Notes under the pieces: model-generated
The model's input: the letters and a program-made list of their open reading frames with translations, nothing else
Told to the model about the DNA's origin: nothing
Databases searched by the model: none
DNA from: Chamaecyparis obtusa
Taxonomy: Eukaryota; Streptophyta; Pinopsida; Cupressales; Cupressaceae
Assembly (NCBI GenBank): GCA_027943335.1
Contig: BSBK01007860.1
Coordinates: forward strand, 186,001 to 250,000
Direction of reading: 5' to 3'
DNA length: 64,000 nt
Part shown: piece after piece, positions 11,788 to 29,419 of the stretch
Layout of the letters: each line of letters opens with the position of its first letter
Numbering within the stretch: position 1 is the stretch's first letter
Translations under genes and position numbers: made by a program

Positions 11788-12375
11788 CTACTGATTTTGG
11801 CCTTTGGCTCCATCTAAGTAGAATTCACGAGAGATGATTATCTGCATGAATTCATCCAACCACTCAAATTCCCCCACCTCAGCCTCCTCTTCATCAAGCG
11901 CAAACCACTTTCGGATGAAATCCCTAGCAAGCAGGGCCCATTTTCTATAACACTTATACTACCCAGCATTGAGGCCCAAAAGAAAAGGTTGCATGGCCAC
12001 ATTCTGGTTTGGGAGGAGAAGCTTCGGTATTTCACTTGCCCAAGGGATCCCCACCCCTATTTTTGTGAACATGACAACACTAATGTCATCCCCCAAGTAC
12101 TCTTCTTTAAAAACCCTCCTCAACAGCATTAACATCTCCACCTTCTCTCCTCCGAGGTCGAGAAGAGATGCCAAAAAATGGGACGTAATGTCCGTGTTGA
12201 CCCAATGCCTATCTTCATTGTTCTGAAACTCTCAGCCCAACACCATTCTCACAGCCTCTATAACGAAAGGCCCACCCTCCTTACAAATAGATTCTAAGGC
12301 TTCATCAGTAAAGGAACCCAGAAAGGCCTTCTGGGCCTCCTCAGATGTGCATATAAGCCTAATTAGAGTGTCCAT
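11788..12375 (-). pseudogene. Unrecognised 195-codon single-exon ORF with two internal stops
   Basis: Reading the minus strand from an ATG at 12375 to a TAG at 11790-11788 gives 195 codons with no frameshift. Two internal stops occur, a TGA that fits a decayed CGA Arg codon and a TAG that fits CAG. The predicted chain is Leu-rich and probably helical, with acidic clusters (DEEEAEVGEFEW near the end) and a conserved-looking patch WASEIPKLLLPNQ. The sequence is less AT-rich than its flanks. It may be a host gene, a retrocopy or an extra ORF of a mobile element. I do not recognise the family. Confidence 0.5.
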
Positions 12376-13164
12376 CTGAAATAGTAAAACTACAAAAAAC
12401 TTAAAAACAAATTATTTGCAGACTGTAGACCCTAAACAAACAAATTATCTAGCAAACGCCAAAGACGAATCGATGAATAATGAAAATAGATCATTTATAA
12501 ATAGCCCTTGAATTTTGGATCATTACTTAGCAATAAATTATTTTGTCTTTAATGGTATTAAATCCATTGTCCTTACCATGCCTCTAAATCTTTCATGTAA
12601 ATCTTTCCCTTTAATGCATGCGTGTGAGAAATTAATATTTTGTCCTTAATCTTTCATATCTGGTAGTAAATCTTTCCCATAAAAGCAAAAAATGTCAGAT
12701 ATCAGTTATAGCATCTGTACGAATTTGGAAGTGGTGCGTGTCTACTTTGCATGACAAGTTAAAGAATGTCGCTTGTCACTGACAAGGCATTTATTGCTTA
12801 CCGATTTAAGAGGTTACAAGTTGCACTATAGTAATAGAACCATGAATATTGATACCAACACGTGTACACTGTAGTCTGCAGACAAGTAACCCTTATTTGA
12901 TACGTGTCAACATTCTGGTGACTTCCTCCACAACTTTGTTTCCTTCAAGAAACTGGGGCCAAAATTAAACTTTAGCCATTGATCTTGGATCATCAGACAG
13001 TATCAAATAATATATTTAACATTATAAAATAATGTATGTATGTTAGGTATGTTAGTCTAAGGAATTATAACAAAATATTTTTTTTTTGCCATAATTAACG
13101 AACGATTAGCCAATAAAATAAATAAATTTTCAAATGGTACATAAAATTTGCCAATAGAAATATT
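12376..13164. other. Non-coding AT-rich gap
   Basis: No gene is visible. It contains ACACGTGTAC near 12860 and ACGTGTC near 12902, G-box-like cores similar to that in the 9.4-10.1 kb tandem repeat, and T-runs near 13080. Confidence 0.4.
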
Positions 13165-13320
13165 TTTTTACCCTTCAAAAGAAATTCATTCACCTCATAT
13201 ATTATTATTTTTTACTTGAAAAGAAAATTATTCGCCTCATATATTATTATTTTTTACTTGAAAAGAAAATTATTCACCTCATATATTATAAATTATTAAT
13301 TCAAAATAAAATTATTCGCC
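13165..13320. repeat. 42-bp tandem repeat with CGCC motif
   Basis: The phrase C(A/G)CCTCATAT starts at 13191, 13233 and 13275, and a fourth CGCC is at 13317, each 42 bp apart. The unit also carries TTTTTTACTTGAAAAGAAAA. Further ATTCGCC/ATCGCCAA motifs continue to 13450, recalling the GCCAA motifs at 1-470. Confidence 0.75.
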
Positions 13321-13439
13321 AGCAATTTATGAAATTCTCATTTAGCGGGGAAAAAATCGCCAATAAAAACTATTAAAAATCATGGATTTGAAAAAAAAAT
13401 TCGCCTGCATTAAAACAAATTCCCCCCTAAAATAATGTA

Positions 13440-14390
13440 CAATTCGCCAGGAGTTTAAACTTTTTCCTAAAAGGGGGTTTCTTAAAGTTATCCCTAGCCT
13501 GTATTAAGTAGCCTGGAAGGAAGAAAAAATACCCTGACACTGTCCATGTTTTAGGAAAACTCTTTGATCTCATGCTAAGGAAAGTCTTAGTGCCTAAGTA
13601 TTCTGATCCCAGGAGTCCAGTAGTCACCATTCATATTAATGGTATCCAAATTTAGAATGTCTTGATTGACCTAGGAGCATCAATCAATGTAATGACTAGA
13701 GAAGTCTTGTTGAGGCTTAACATTATTGGTTTATGAGATACACCTACAATACTGCAATTAGCTAGTAATTCCTCTTTCAAGCCAAATGGCATGGTTGAAG
13801 ATATTGTTGTCACACTTGATTCTTTAGACTACCCTTCAGATTTCATAGTCTTGTCATCCAAAGCCACTCTAAGTGGATATCCATTAATCTTAGGATGTCC
13901 TTGGTTAGCCACAACCGATGCTTGCATTGTATGTTGATCAGGAAAAATGACCATATCATATGGGATAAATACCAAGAAGCTAACTCTATATTCTCCAACA
14001 AAACCCCAAGTAGAACTTGACCAAGTTGTTTGGCCAGATTTAGGTGATGCTGCCCTTGAAGAAAACTTAGTGCAAAAGCTCATGGTCATTGAGAGGAATC
14101 CATTTATGGTGTCCCAAGAAGAAGATGATATACTCGCGGCACTCCTTACCAACCAATATGGCTCTGAGGAATCTTCTTATGATGGCCCTAACTATTCCCT
14201 TCAAATAATAATACCAAAGAAAACTTCATCTCAATTTCCTGCAGCATTTGATTATCTCCACACCTTGTTACCCCATGAAATAAAGTCTCCATCAATGACA
14301 GAGATATTGATGTTGGACAAGGTCAAAAGAGTTGAAATTGCCTCAGGGAAGGAGTTGAATGTTAATAAAAATCTCACTGAATCTTAGATG
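13440..14390 (+). pseudogene. Aspartic protease and linker of the Athila-like element
   Basis: One frame can be followed from about 13520. A strand-turn segment (VVTIHINGIQI) leads to the active-site loop NVLIDLGASINVM near 13655-13700, where D-L-G replaces the canonical D-T/S-G as is usual in Athila. The second conserved block LILGCPWLATTDA lies near 13885-13925. Stops at about 13653, 13734 and 13935 fit CAG or CGA decay. The linker to RT is acidic and ends at a TAG at 14385-14387. Retroviral-type proteases cut the polyprotein; this copy is not translatable. Confidence 0.75.
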
Positions 14391-15200
14391 TCCAGTCTTC
14401 TCAGGTTATTGCAGGAAAGTCAGCAAGCCTTTATATGGGACTATACTGATATGAAAGGGTTAGACCTTAAAATTTGCACCCAAAGAATCTATATAGGCCC
14501 TGAGTGCAAGCCATTGAGACAAGCCCAAAGGAGAATAAATCCCGCTCTGAGAGATATAGTGAAGACTGAGCTGCAGAAGATTCTTAATGTTGGTTTCATT
14601 TATCCTATTTTTAACAGTCGTGGGTTTCTCCTCTAGTCATTGTTCCAAAAAAAGGGGGCAAGTGGAGAGTTTGTGTGGACTATAGGGAGCTTAATAAAGC
14701 CACTAAAAAGGATCACATTCCACTACCTTTCATTGACCAAGTGCTTGACAATCTTGCTGGCTTCAGTGGATATAACCAAATAAAAATCTCACCAGAAGAC
14801 CACGATAAGACAACATTCACCTATCCATGGGGAAGATTTGCTTATTCAGTCCTACCATTTGGATTTTGCAACACACTTGCTACATTCCAAAGAGTAGTGC
14901 TGGGTATTTTCTCTAACATTGCCGCTGATTGTGTTGAAATTTATATGGATGACTTTACTACTCATGGAGCCACATTTGAGGAAGCACAAGATAACTTGGA
15001 GAAGGTTCTTAAGAGATGCCAAGAGTATAACCTCTCCCTTAACAGTGAGAAGTGTTACATGATGATGGAGGAGGGAGTTGTCCTTGGACACTACCTCTCA
15101 TCTTTTGGAATTCAGGTTGACCCTGCAAAAATTGCAGTTATTAGTACACTACCCACATCAGTTAAGAAAAAATATGTCAGGAGTTCCTTGGCCATGTTGG
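14391..15200 (+). pseudogene. Reverse transcriptase domain, Athila-like
   Basis: The thumb-proximal PLRQAQRRINP segment lies in one frame up to 14636, then a frameshift near 14620-14650 leads into GGKWRVCVDYRELNKAT (about 14655-14705). The fingers/palm blocks GYNQIKISPED and FAYSVLPFGFCN follow. The catalytic motif YMDDF is at 14942-14956, with both Asp residues retained. VLGHYLSSFGIQVDPAKI closes the domain near 15130. A second small indel near 15165 shifts into the RNase H frame. Confidence 0.85.
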
Positions 15201-15876
15201 TTACTATAGGTGATTCATAAAGGATTTCAGCCAGCTTGCAACCCCTTTGTACAACTTGCTGAAAAAGGAAGCTGAGTTTGAATGGACAAAAGACTGTGAG
15301 GCATCATTTTAGCAATTGAAAGATGTTTTGACAAAAACACCTATTCTTAGAGGACTTGATTGGAAGCTGTCATTTCACATCCACACAAATGTCTTTGACT
15401 ATGCCATGGGAGTAGTCCTTAGCTAGAAGGAAGGTATTGTTGAACATGTTATTTACTATATTAGTAAAAACTTGAGGAGTGCTGAGTTAAATTATGTTTT
15501 TACTGAAAAAGAGATGTTAGCAGTTGTCTATGCACTAAACAAATTTAGGCACTACATCACAAGTTATGAAGTATTTGTTTACATTGACCATTCAACTATC
15601 AAATAGTTAATGAACGAACCTTCCATTAGTGGTAGATTAGCACGCTGGTTACTCCTCATGCAAGAATTTGATGTGAAGATCATAGACAAACCAAGCAATG
15701 CTAATGTGGTGGCCAATTTATTATCAAAATTACAAGTACCAGATGATCCTACAGCAATTGATGACAGCTTCCCAAATGAGCACCTATTTTCTATAGATTC
15801 TTTTAACCCATGGTATGTAGACATAGCCAACTACCTTGCTATAGGAAGAACACTGCCTCACTTCTCTCCTAAATAA
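15200..15876 (+). pseudogene. RNase H domain, Athila-like
   Basis: The frame opens with GYYR-stop-FIKDF, where the stop fits CGA. It continues through PLYNLLKKEAEFEWT, IHTNVFDYAMGVVL, EHVIYYISKNL, EKEMLAVVYALNKFRHYI and the tail GRLARWLLLMQEFDVKI. Three internal TAGs (15313, 15424 and 15604 regions) all fit CAG. The order matches the Ty3 RT-linked RNase H that removes the RNA template. Confidence 0.8.
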
Positions 15877-17082
15877 CGTCGACTTCTGGTTGAGAAGAGT
15901 TTTAAATTCTCATGGATCTCAAGCTTCATGTTCTATACAGGTCCAGACCAATTCACCCGAAGATGTGTGCACGAAGATGAAACTTTTGACGTTCTGCGAG
16001 CATGTCACGATGAGCCGTGTGCTGGACATTTTGTAGCAAAGAGGACAACCTACAAAATTTTGACAACTAGATACTATTGACCTACTTTTCATAAAGATGT
16101 AGAAAAGCATACCAGACATTGTGATAGGTGTCAGCATATGGGGCACCCAACTAAATCTGATGAAATGCCCTTGCAGCCTCAGGTAGTGGTTACACCATTT
16201 GACAAGTGGGCTATTGACTTTGTTGGCCCCATTGAACCCTCTTCTCATGGGAAGTTGTACATCTTAGTATGTACTGACTATGCCACAAAGTGGGTTGAAA
16301 CAAAAGCCATGAAGCATGCCAGGGATCACAAAGTTGTTGAATTCCTATATGAATGCATATTCACCAAATTTGGAGTACCAAGGGAGATAGTCACGGATCA
16401 GGGAGCATAGTTCACCTCCAACCTTATCACATAATTGATGCACAAATACATGGTGTGCCATGGTAAATCTTCACCATATCACCCCTAGGCCAATGGCCAG
16501 GCAGAGATAACTAACTAGGAGATAGAGTCCATTTTAACCAAGATAGTTGATGTTCACAAAAAAGACTAGGCTACTGATCTTCCTAAAGCCATTTGGGCCT
16601 ATTGCACCATGTGGAAAAGAATAACCGGGTTTACCCCTTTTGAGCTGGTGTATAGAAAATCAACATCCATGCCTATTGAGTTTCAACATAAAACACTCAG
16701 AATGACCCTAGACTTGGACATTGATCTCACTAAAGCCCAAGAGGACCGGTTATTATAATTGAATGGATTAGATGAATACAAGAAATTTGCACTCCATAAT
16801 AGCAAGCTCATCTAGCAACAGAGAAAAAAATGGCATGACAAGTTCATCTGTGACATGAAATTTTCTGTAGGTGATTGGGCACTCTTGTATGACTCCCGCT
16901 ACCAGTACACACCCAACAAATTTCAAACCAGGTGGCTTCGGCCTTATGAGATAATCTCAGCATTTGATAATAGAGCAGTTCAACTTTCCACCATTGACCC
17001 TGTACGGTTCAAGCTACTTGTCAACGGGCATCACCTCAAACTTTACAATAAGCCTGTCAATTGCGAGGAGTTCCTACAGTAG
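15877..17082 (+). pseudogene. Integrase of the Athila-like element
   Basis: The zinc-binding HHCC part is seen as CHDEPCAGHF, then HTRHCDRCQ just before 16138. The catalytic core has Asp in WAIDFVGPI, Asp in IVTDQGA and Glu in PQANGQAE. At least seven in-frame TAG/TAA stops between 16075 and 16815 fit Gln decay. The C-terminal part (KFSVGDWALLYDSRY, then HHLKLYN) ends at 17082. No chromodomain is seen, as expected for this branch. Confidence 0.85.
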
Positions 17083-17848
17083 TTCTAGAGAACTGCAGAG
17101 ACAGTTGCTCTTGTAGCCGAAGCATCTGGGTCTCCTACCCAGTAGTCCACCAATTATTGATTCCATTCAAGAAGTTCATAATAAACATTTCACATTTTGT
17201 GGAATTATTTCTCCATAATAAATCTCATCTCATCTCATCTCTCTACCACCCATCCATTCCATCCCATCACTTGATCACTGTAGGTGACATTATTTTTCAG
17301 AACACTCTTCCTGCAGTGCTTCCAGGTTCATGCCACATACCCTCATACATATTTTATTTTATTCATTAATTTTTAGAAATGCATGTCATTTTAATTTTCT
17401 ACTCTTGCATAACCTGGCTTAGTGGGACCCAAGCCATCACTTAGTTGGGGGGGGATATTCTATTTTCAAAATTTTCTTGTAAACATCAAGTATTATCTTT
17501 TTAAGATGACTGTCATCATGTGTTTGTTGATCTATCCTTCTGTGATTACATCATCACATCTACAATGAAATTAAAGACATTAAAAGCTAAAAGATTAACT
17601 TCTAATGATGTGTTCATGACGTGTTTGGGGTGGCAGCCCTTGGCACGAGCGAATTATTATGAGATTTGATGTAAGCAAAGATATCATTAGATTTTGTGCA
17701 AAACTCTCTAATTTCATGAAGTAAGTAACATTTGGTACGCCGCATTTTTTGTCTGCAATGTCCTAACACTTTGAATTCTATGATTTACCATTGTTGAGCT
17801 CTGAGAAAATACTCGTTTATGCAAAATTTAAATTTTTTGGTCATAACA
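17083..17848 (+). other. Gap between pol and the second ORF with a G8 run
   Basis: Non-coding spacer. The run of eight G at 17447-17454, preceded by TTAGTT, looks like a polypurine tract but is not followed by a recognisable LTR. An internal tract between pol and an extra ORF would be compatible with an Athila-type layout. Confidence 0.4.
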
Positions 17849-20467
17849 ATGGGAGGAGATCTTCAAAGGCATGAGCCAGTGGATCATAGGGTTTTGTTAG
17901 GTGATGCATCCAGTTGTGAAATGTTCAGAAGAAGAGGATGGCTAGACTACTGCTTGAGTCTTAAGGGGTTCAATGAAGAAGTTACTCTGCAATTTCTAAG
18001 CACTTTGAAGGATGGATTTGCAGAAGTTAAGGGATTAAAAATTGAATCTACGGAGGATATCATGGATGAGGTGACTGGTTTGTCTTAGGAAGGCAAACAA
18101 TGGGTAAAGGACCTTGACCTGTGTTCAACTAGGGCTCAATTCACTGTGCACAGTGACACCCAGCTAGACATAGATAGGAAGCAAGGCACTTCTAGACTAT
18201 CTTTGCCCATGGAATTCATTCATCCAGTTGCATTCATCATCCAATACTTCACTGGTGAGGGGCATTACAAGTATTTGCATGGCCTACATTTCAAACTTCT
18301 GAGTCATCTTCGACATGACAACAAACTGGTAAATCTTCCTAGTTTCCTGTTTAATATTATGAAAAAATAAGCTTTCTTAGTTCAGTTAGGATAAGACCAA
18401 TCTATTTCGCATCCTTTTTTGATAAAGTTAATTATTGAGAGAGAATTAAATAGACAATTGATTGGGACATGGGAAAAATTTTTGCAAATGAATGAGGTAG
18501 AACCTAGGGTGGTCGGCCCTAGAGGCCAGGGTGTTGGGAGGAGAGAAAAAACATCCAATGGGGTTTGAAAAATCATCCAAAGGATAGAAAACATTCTTGA
18601 AGCTTCCCCTTCTAATTCTAGTCGGCCTAGGAAAAGAACTCGCAATGTAGGTGCCTCCACTTCCAAGAGAAAGCAAAATAAAAGCAAAGAAACTGCCAAT
18701 ATCCCTAAAACACCATAGTTTGTAAGGACCAGGTCCGCATCTAGGAGAGATAAGGGTAAAACTAAGGAGAGAGAAGAGGAAATATCACATCAGAAACCTT
18801 GTAGTAATGATAATGCTGAAGAAACCCTACATTCTCATGCTGAAGGAACCCTAGAAAATCCTCCTGAAGTAGCTATGGAGGAAATGACCACTAGCAGGAG
18901 GAAATAGAAGATTCCTTCGTGTTCATCCACATCCCCCAGAAGGAGAAGTCTAAGGCTTTTTGAAAAGGTTGTTGAGGCTTCTATTCCAATTGTTAACCTA
19001 GAATCCTCTAAATCCATAGGAAGGTCCTCTTCGAAGGAAATGTTGCAACAAAATGTAGCCAATAACACTGAATTCAACAACCAAACTCCAGAAATAGAAG
19101 TTAACCCTAGTGTTAACTATATACTTATTAATAGTGATGAGGATTCTGAGGATGCTAAATAATTTGAAAATAACTTTGTTAGGCAGGACATTCATAGTGA
19201 TTCTGAGGACTCTCCTTCTAAAGAGTACCCATAATTTGGGAAAGATATTGTTGAAAAAGTGCCAAAACAAATTAATTAGGATGGATTAGAGACGCTAGCT
19301 AAAGTAGCAGCTGAGTCTAGTGAGGAGAGTAACATAGTAAAAACTCTTGTTCTTTAGGAAGGAGAATCTTCTACGCCAAAAACCACAGTAAAAAGCCCTC
19401 ACTTGGCATTTGGTTGGGTAGATGTTCTCAATCAATGGCCCTTACCACCACTAGATTTGTCTACACCCCTGGCTGTAGGGAAAAATTTATACCAACAATT
19501 GTTGTGGGAAAAGGAACAGTGGAAATTGGAAAAGGAAAAACTAAAGCATGTCATTGATGAGCAAGACCATCAGATAGATTAGAAATCAGATCAAATTGAG
19601 GTATTGAAGAGGAGGATTGATCAAATTATAGGATTAATACCAGAGCTTATGGAATACAGATCACCATTTTCGGTGTATGCATTATTCCTCAATGATAAAC
19701 TTTTTAATTTCAAATTGACAAGAATTGTAGAAGGACTCAGCCCCTCTTTGTCAACCCCCCATGAATTCTATGATGCATTCCAGTCTGCTCCAATGACTCT
19801 GAAAAATTTACTGTGTGAGCTATACCTGCATAACTTAGAAGTCCCATATGACACAGAGTGGAACTCACTCCTCTATGTAGGAGACGTGCAGTTGAGTGTA
19901 GTTATTTCATGGATGCAAAATGAAATCAGCAGAGAACACCAAGCTACACCTTACAGAAATAATGAGATGACAAATCCCTTGCTTATGAGGTCTAAAGTTC
20001 AACATTCTAGGAGGACATATCTAGATTGGCTTTCTGTTACAGTGAATGCAAGTGGAGCTAGCAAAATATATCCAGTGAGAGAGCAAGCTTTTACATATTG
20101 GGACCAACATTCATCTCATGATATTACAACAAAAATCAATGCTTCAAGACAAAGATGGATACAGATGTCACATGATTTGAAGACAAGGGAACCTCACTCT
20201 CCACATAATTTAACCCTTGCTACTAGAAGAGTTCTATGGTACATCATGTTGGGAAGGACTCTCCTAAATTATTGGTTTCCATTAAAGTTTCAGCCTCCTG
20301 TACTCCTCCAGCCATTGTTAGCAATGAATGATAGTGCAACAGATCATGATATGTCTACAGAAGTTCAGCGTTGGGAAAGGCTCAAGGCAAATCATGGGTA
20401 TTTTGATTATGTTAATGATGAGTCTAGGGAAAAGATAGCTGACTTGAAACTTCATTCCAGGATCTGA
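17849..20467 (+). pseudogene. Post-integrase ORF with plant transposon-protein-like N-terminus and coiled coil
   Basis: A single frame of about 870 codons runs from an ATG at 17849 to TGA at 20465-20467. It is broken by roughly ten stops that fit CAG, CAA or CGA (for example 18086, 18368, 18392 and 18716). The N-terminal 90 codons contain RRRGWLDYCLSLKGFNEEV and VKGLKIESTEDIMDEVTGL, resembling the plant transposon-protein domain found in many Athila-type ORFs (I think PF20167). The middle is strongly basic with KR/SR clusters (18600-18780), suggesting nucleic-acid binding or nuclear location. A heptad-rich WEKEQWKLEKEKLKH segment near 19510-19610 precedes a globular C-terminus. Function is unknown; it occupies the position of env-like ORFs but shows no signal peptide or membrane span. 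Confidence 0.65.
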
Positions 20468-26576
<6,109 letters not shown>

Positions 26577-26581
26577 GCCTT

Positions 26582-26599
26582 GCCCCATGGTAGGCGTCA
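26582..26599 (-). other. Degenerate tRNA-Lys primer-binding site
   Basis: On the minus strand, TGACGCCTACCATGGGGC follows the LTR end. It differs from the complement of the plant tRNA-Lys 3' end by three transitions only, all explicable as cytosine deamination on one or other strand. It marks the adjacent LTR as a 5' LTR of a minus-strand element. Confidence 0.65.
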
Positions 26600-26604
26600 A
26601 AAAA

Positions 26605-27753
26605 TGTGTGTTAAATGCGGTCAATCTAACTAAAAACATTTCAATAGATCTTTACTCTAACTAATCAAAGAAACCACCTAGAAATGATTTATTGCTTCCT
26701 ATATGAAGCGAGTATGATCTATGTAAATATGCTCTCAGTTAGCATTGTGAGATCAATGACTAGACAACTCCATAACGAAAGATTCATGGTTGATTGAGAT
26801 GCAAAATTTCATTCAACAAATCTTAATCTTGTTATGAAAGACTCATTAATCTAAGAAAGAGATGAATCTAAAAATGAAACTAACATGATTAAGCTATTAT
26901 CTAAACATGCAATTTGATTTTAAGAATATGAATCTAATGCCTATTCTGGCATGATATTAGATTAATCTATGAAGTTGAAAGCTATGAACTAATATGTAAA
27001 GCTAGATTTTTAAGAAATTGAAATCTACAATATTAAGCATATAAACCTAGGAGAAAAATAGCATAATGCATTTACTTAAAAATTAGGATCCTTTGAATGA
27101 GGTAAAAAACTGGTTTATATAGAAATCCCATAATGAATGTGCAGATGAGATTCATCTTGTTGAGTGGTTGAGATTCTCTCATGTTTTTAGAAACTTCCTG
27201 TGAGACTGAGAGAGAAAATAGCAATTTCCATTCTTTCAAGTCTTTCTCTTTTAATTAGAAAAACAATTTAGAGATTTAGAAATTTGAATTAAAAATCCGA
27301 ATTAGAAATTTCTTATTCTTTTAAATCTTTCTTTTAATTAAAAAATTAATTTAGAAATTTAGAATTTGAATTAAAAATCTAAATTAGAAATTTCTTATTC
27401 TTTTAAATCTTTCTTTTAATTAAAAAAATCACTTTAGAAATTTAGAAATTTGAATTAAAAATCTAAATTAGAAATTTGAATTTAAAAATTCAAATTAGAA
27501 ATTTGTGCACATGAAATTGAATGGTTTATTTTATTAATTAAAAGTATTTACATACCTTTTAATTAATTGTTTTGAATAGATTTAAAATAACATTTATGCT
27601 ATATCAATTGATTTAATTGATTATTTGATGATTGATTTCATTATGCAAGCCAATTGATTTAATTACTTACATAATTATGTCTATCATATTGTTTCATTTA
27701 ATTAATTAAAATTAGGGGCACTTAGTTATCTAGACCATTTTTAGGTGATTACA
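26605..27753 (-). mobile_element. Minus-strand LTR, 1,149 bp
   Basis: Reads TGTAATCACC... at 27753 and ends ...TTAACACACA at 26605, with the primer-binding site directly beyond it. The opening TGTAAT and the CACACA end resemble the other tRNA-Lys-primed LTRs in this window. No partner LTR was found at lower coordinates, so the element is truncated or extensively rearranged. Confidence 0.65.
27228..27500. repeat. About 82-bp AT-rich tandem repeat, three copies
   Basis: TTCTTATTCTTTTAAATCTT starts at 27310 and again at 27392, with a diverged earlier copy near 27230. Each copy is followed by a TTTAATTA/AATTTAGAAATTTGAATT palindrome-rich stretch. It lies within the minus-strand LTR. Confidence 0.7.
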
Positions 27754-28264
27754 GATGGATGATGGGATGATGGGTGGATAGGAGGATGGGACGATGAAAA
27801 GTGTGATGTAGAAATGGATGCCAAGAGGTGTCCAAAGCATGTATACATGGTGGGATCTAGTTCTATCAAGATCTAATGGAGGATGGTGGAAGTGAAATGA
27901 CTAAGACATGATAGGTATAGTAGGCAAATGAGATAGATGAAGTGATAGAGTGGTGGCTAAAACAACTTCCCCCCAAGTGTGGAGAGAAACTAAATCGAGG
28001 GATTACACATGACACCTTCTTGTCATATTTTCATCATGGTACTTGTCCAAGGTGCTTGTTTTCCAAGTTTTCATCATTAGATGATTTTTTTTGTCTTCAC
28101 TCTTTTATTTTTTATTTTTATTTTTTTAATGTTTTTTTGACTTTTTGAGGGTTTTTGGAGGGAGTTTATGGATAAAACGATAAGGAGGAGATGGATGGAG
28201 GACTCAAGCATAAAGTCCTATATCAAGGTAATAGGAGCCCATTTGTAGTGATCAGTGGATGTTG

Positions 28265-29419
28265 TTACAACCTTATTAGGATGGGTGGATTATGAAAAGG
28301 CATGGATGAGGTGGTTATGATGGGAGATACGTGTGGGATAAGGGATATGGTGGTAGGAAGTGTTTGGTAGGAATGATGGAAAGTGAGTGCAATAGGGGGT
28401 GTTGTCAGGACCAACATTGGCACATGTTGTGAGGTGTGTGGAAAGAGTGGAGGGGAGATGGATGGTATATGTTGATATGATGGAGGAGTTATGATAGGTA
28501 GTTTTGGGACATAAGGACCCAAAATGGATTTAGGAGATGGTGGGGAGGAGTTCTTACCTGGTGGATTAGAAAATTTGGATGTCATTTGGATTTTTATTTT
28601 ATATGCATTTCATATTTTTTCTTTAGGATCCACATGTTTTCTTCGTGTTCTTTGGTGGTCCTTTGCGGCCATTGGGATAGAGTGCATTTTGGGACTTAAT
28701 TTTTCTTTGGTTAAACATGTCTTTAGAGTGGACATCACAATCTTTGGACTGTTGTGGATATTTAGCTTTACAAATTTTTATTGGTATCTAAATTGTTGTG
28801 AGTGGCATTGGAAGAAGTATGAGACGTATGGGATGGAGGAAATATGGATGGAGTGATATAGAGAGATTGGTGGATAGGATGTGTGGGCATATGTCTTTGT
28901 TGATCCTGATTGGGAATGTAAGGGGTAGGATGTTAATGATGGGTGATAAGGATATGAGATTGGTGGATGAAGGAATAAGTAGGATAATATGCGGGATGGG
29001 ATTTTAGGATGTAGGGGCCCAAAATGGATTTAGTATGTGGAGGATATGCGATGGTAGATTTTGGGACATAGGGACTTAAAATGGATTTAGAGAATGAAGG
29101 AGGAATATGGTGGGTTGTCCTGGGTTGAAATGATGGCGGAGGGGGGATGTCATTAAATGTTTTGGAGGAACAATAGGAATGTGATGGTTGGTTTGAAAGT
29201 ATGGTTGGATTTTTCATTAGTTGTACCAACATTTTTGGATGAAGTTCCTTGAGATGTGTAACCATGACCATGATATTGTGGATTTTCTTTAACATGAATG
29301 AGCTCTAGGGTACCTTGTGTTGGATTATGGAGAGGGCGGGGGGGTGAATCAATAATCCCTGATTCCAAATACCTAAAAATATTTTCTTTGATCAACTCGG
29401 TGACATCTCGGTTAAACAC
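28265..29419 (-). pseudogene. Proline-rich, repeat-containing retroelement linker, fragmented
   Basis: Three overlapping minus-strand readings share a repeated motif KSILGPYVPK or a variant (near 28530, 29020 and 29085), in Pro/His/Ile-rich text. The corresponding DNA phrase CAAAATGGATTTAG on the plus strand occurs at about 28521, 29016 and 29080. No catalytic motif is seen. It resembles protease-to-RT linkers of Tat-type elements in composition only, and several frame changes prevent a single reading. Confidence 0.4.

Larger units (their letters stand above)
13440..20467 (+). mobile_element. Athila-like Ty3 retrotransposon relic, LTRs not found
   Basis: Order: protease, RT, RNase H, integrase (13440-17082), a 0.75-kb gap with a G8 run at 17447-17454, then a second long ORF (17849-20467). 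A further G6 run lies just after it at 20505-20510. The RT signature YMDDF, the D-L-G protease site and an extra ORF after pol are the Athila pattern within the Tat/Athila branch. No gag is recognised upstream and no LTR pair could be matched, so the copy is truncated or its LTRs are too diverged to see by eye. Confidence 0.7.
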
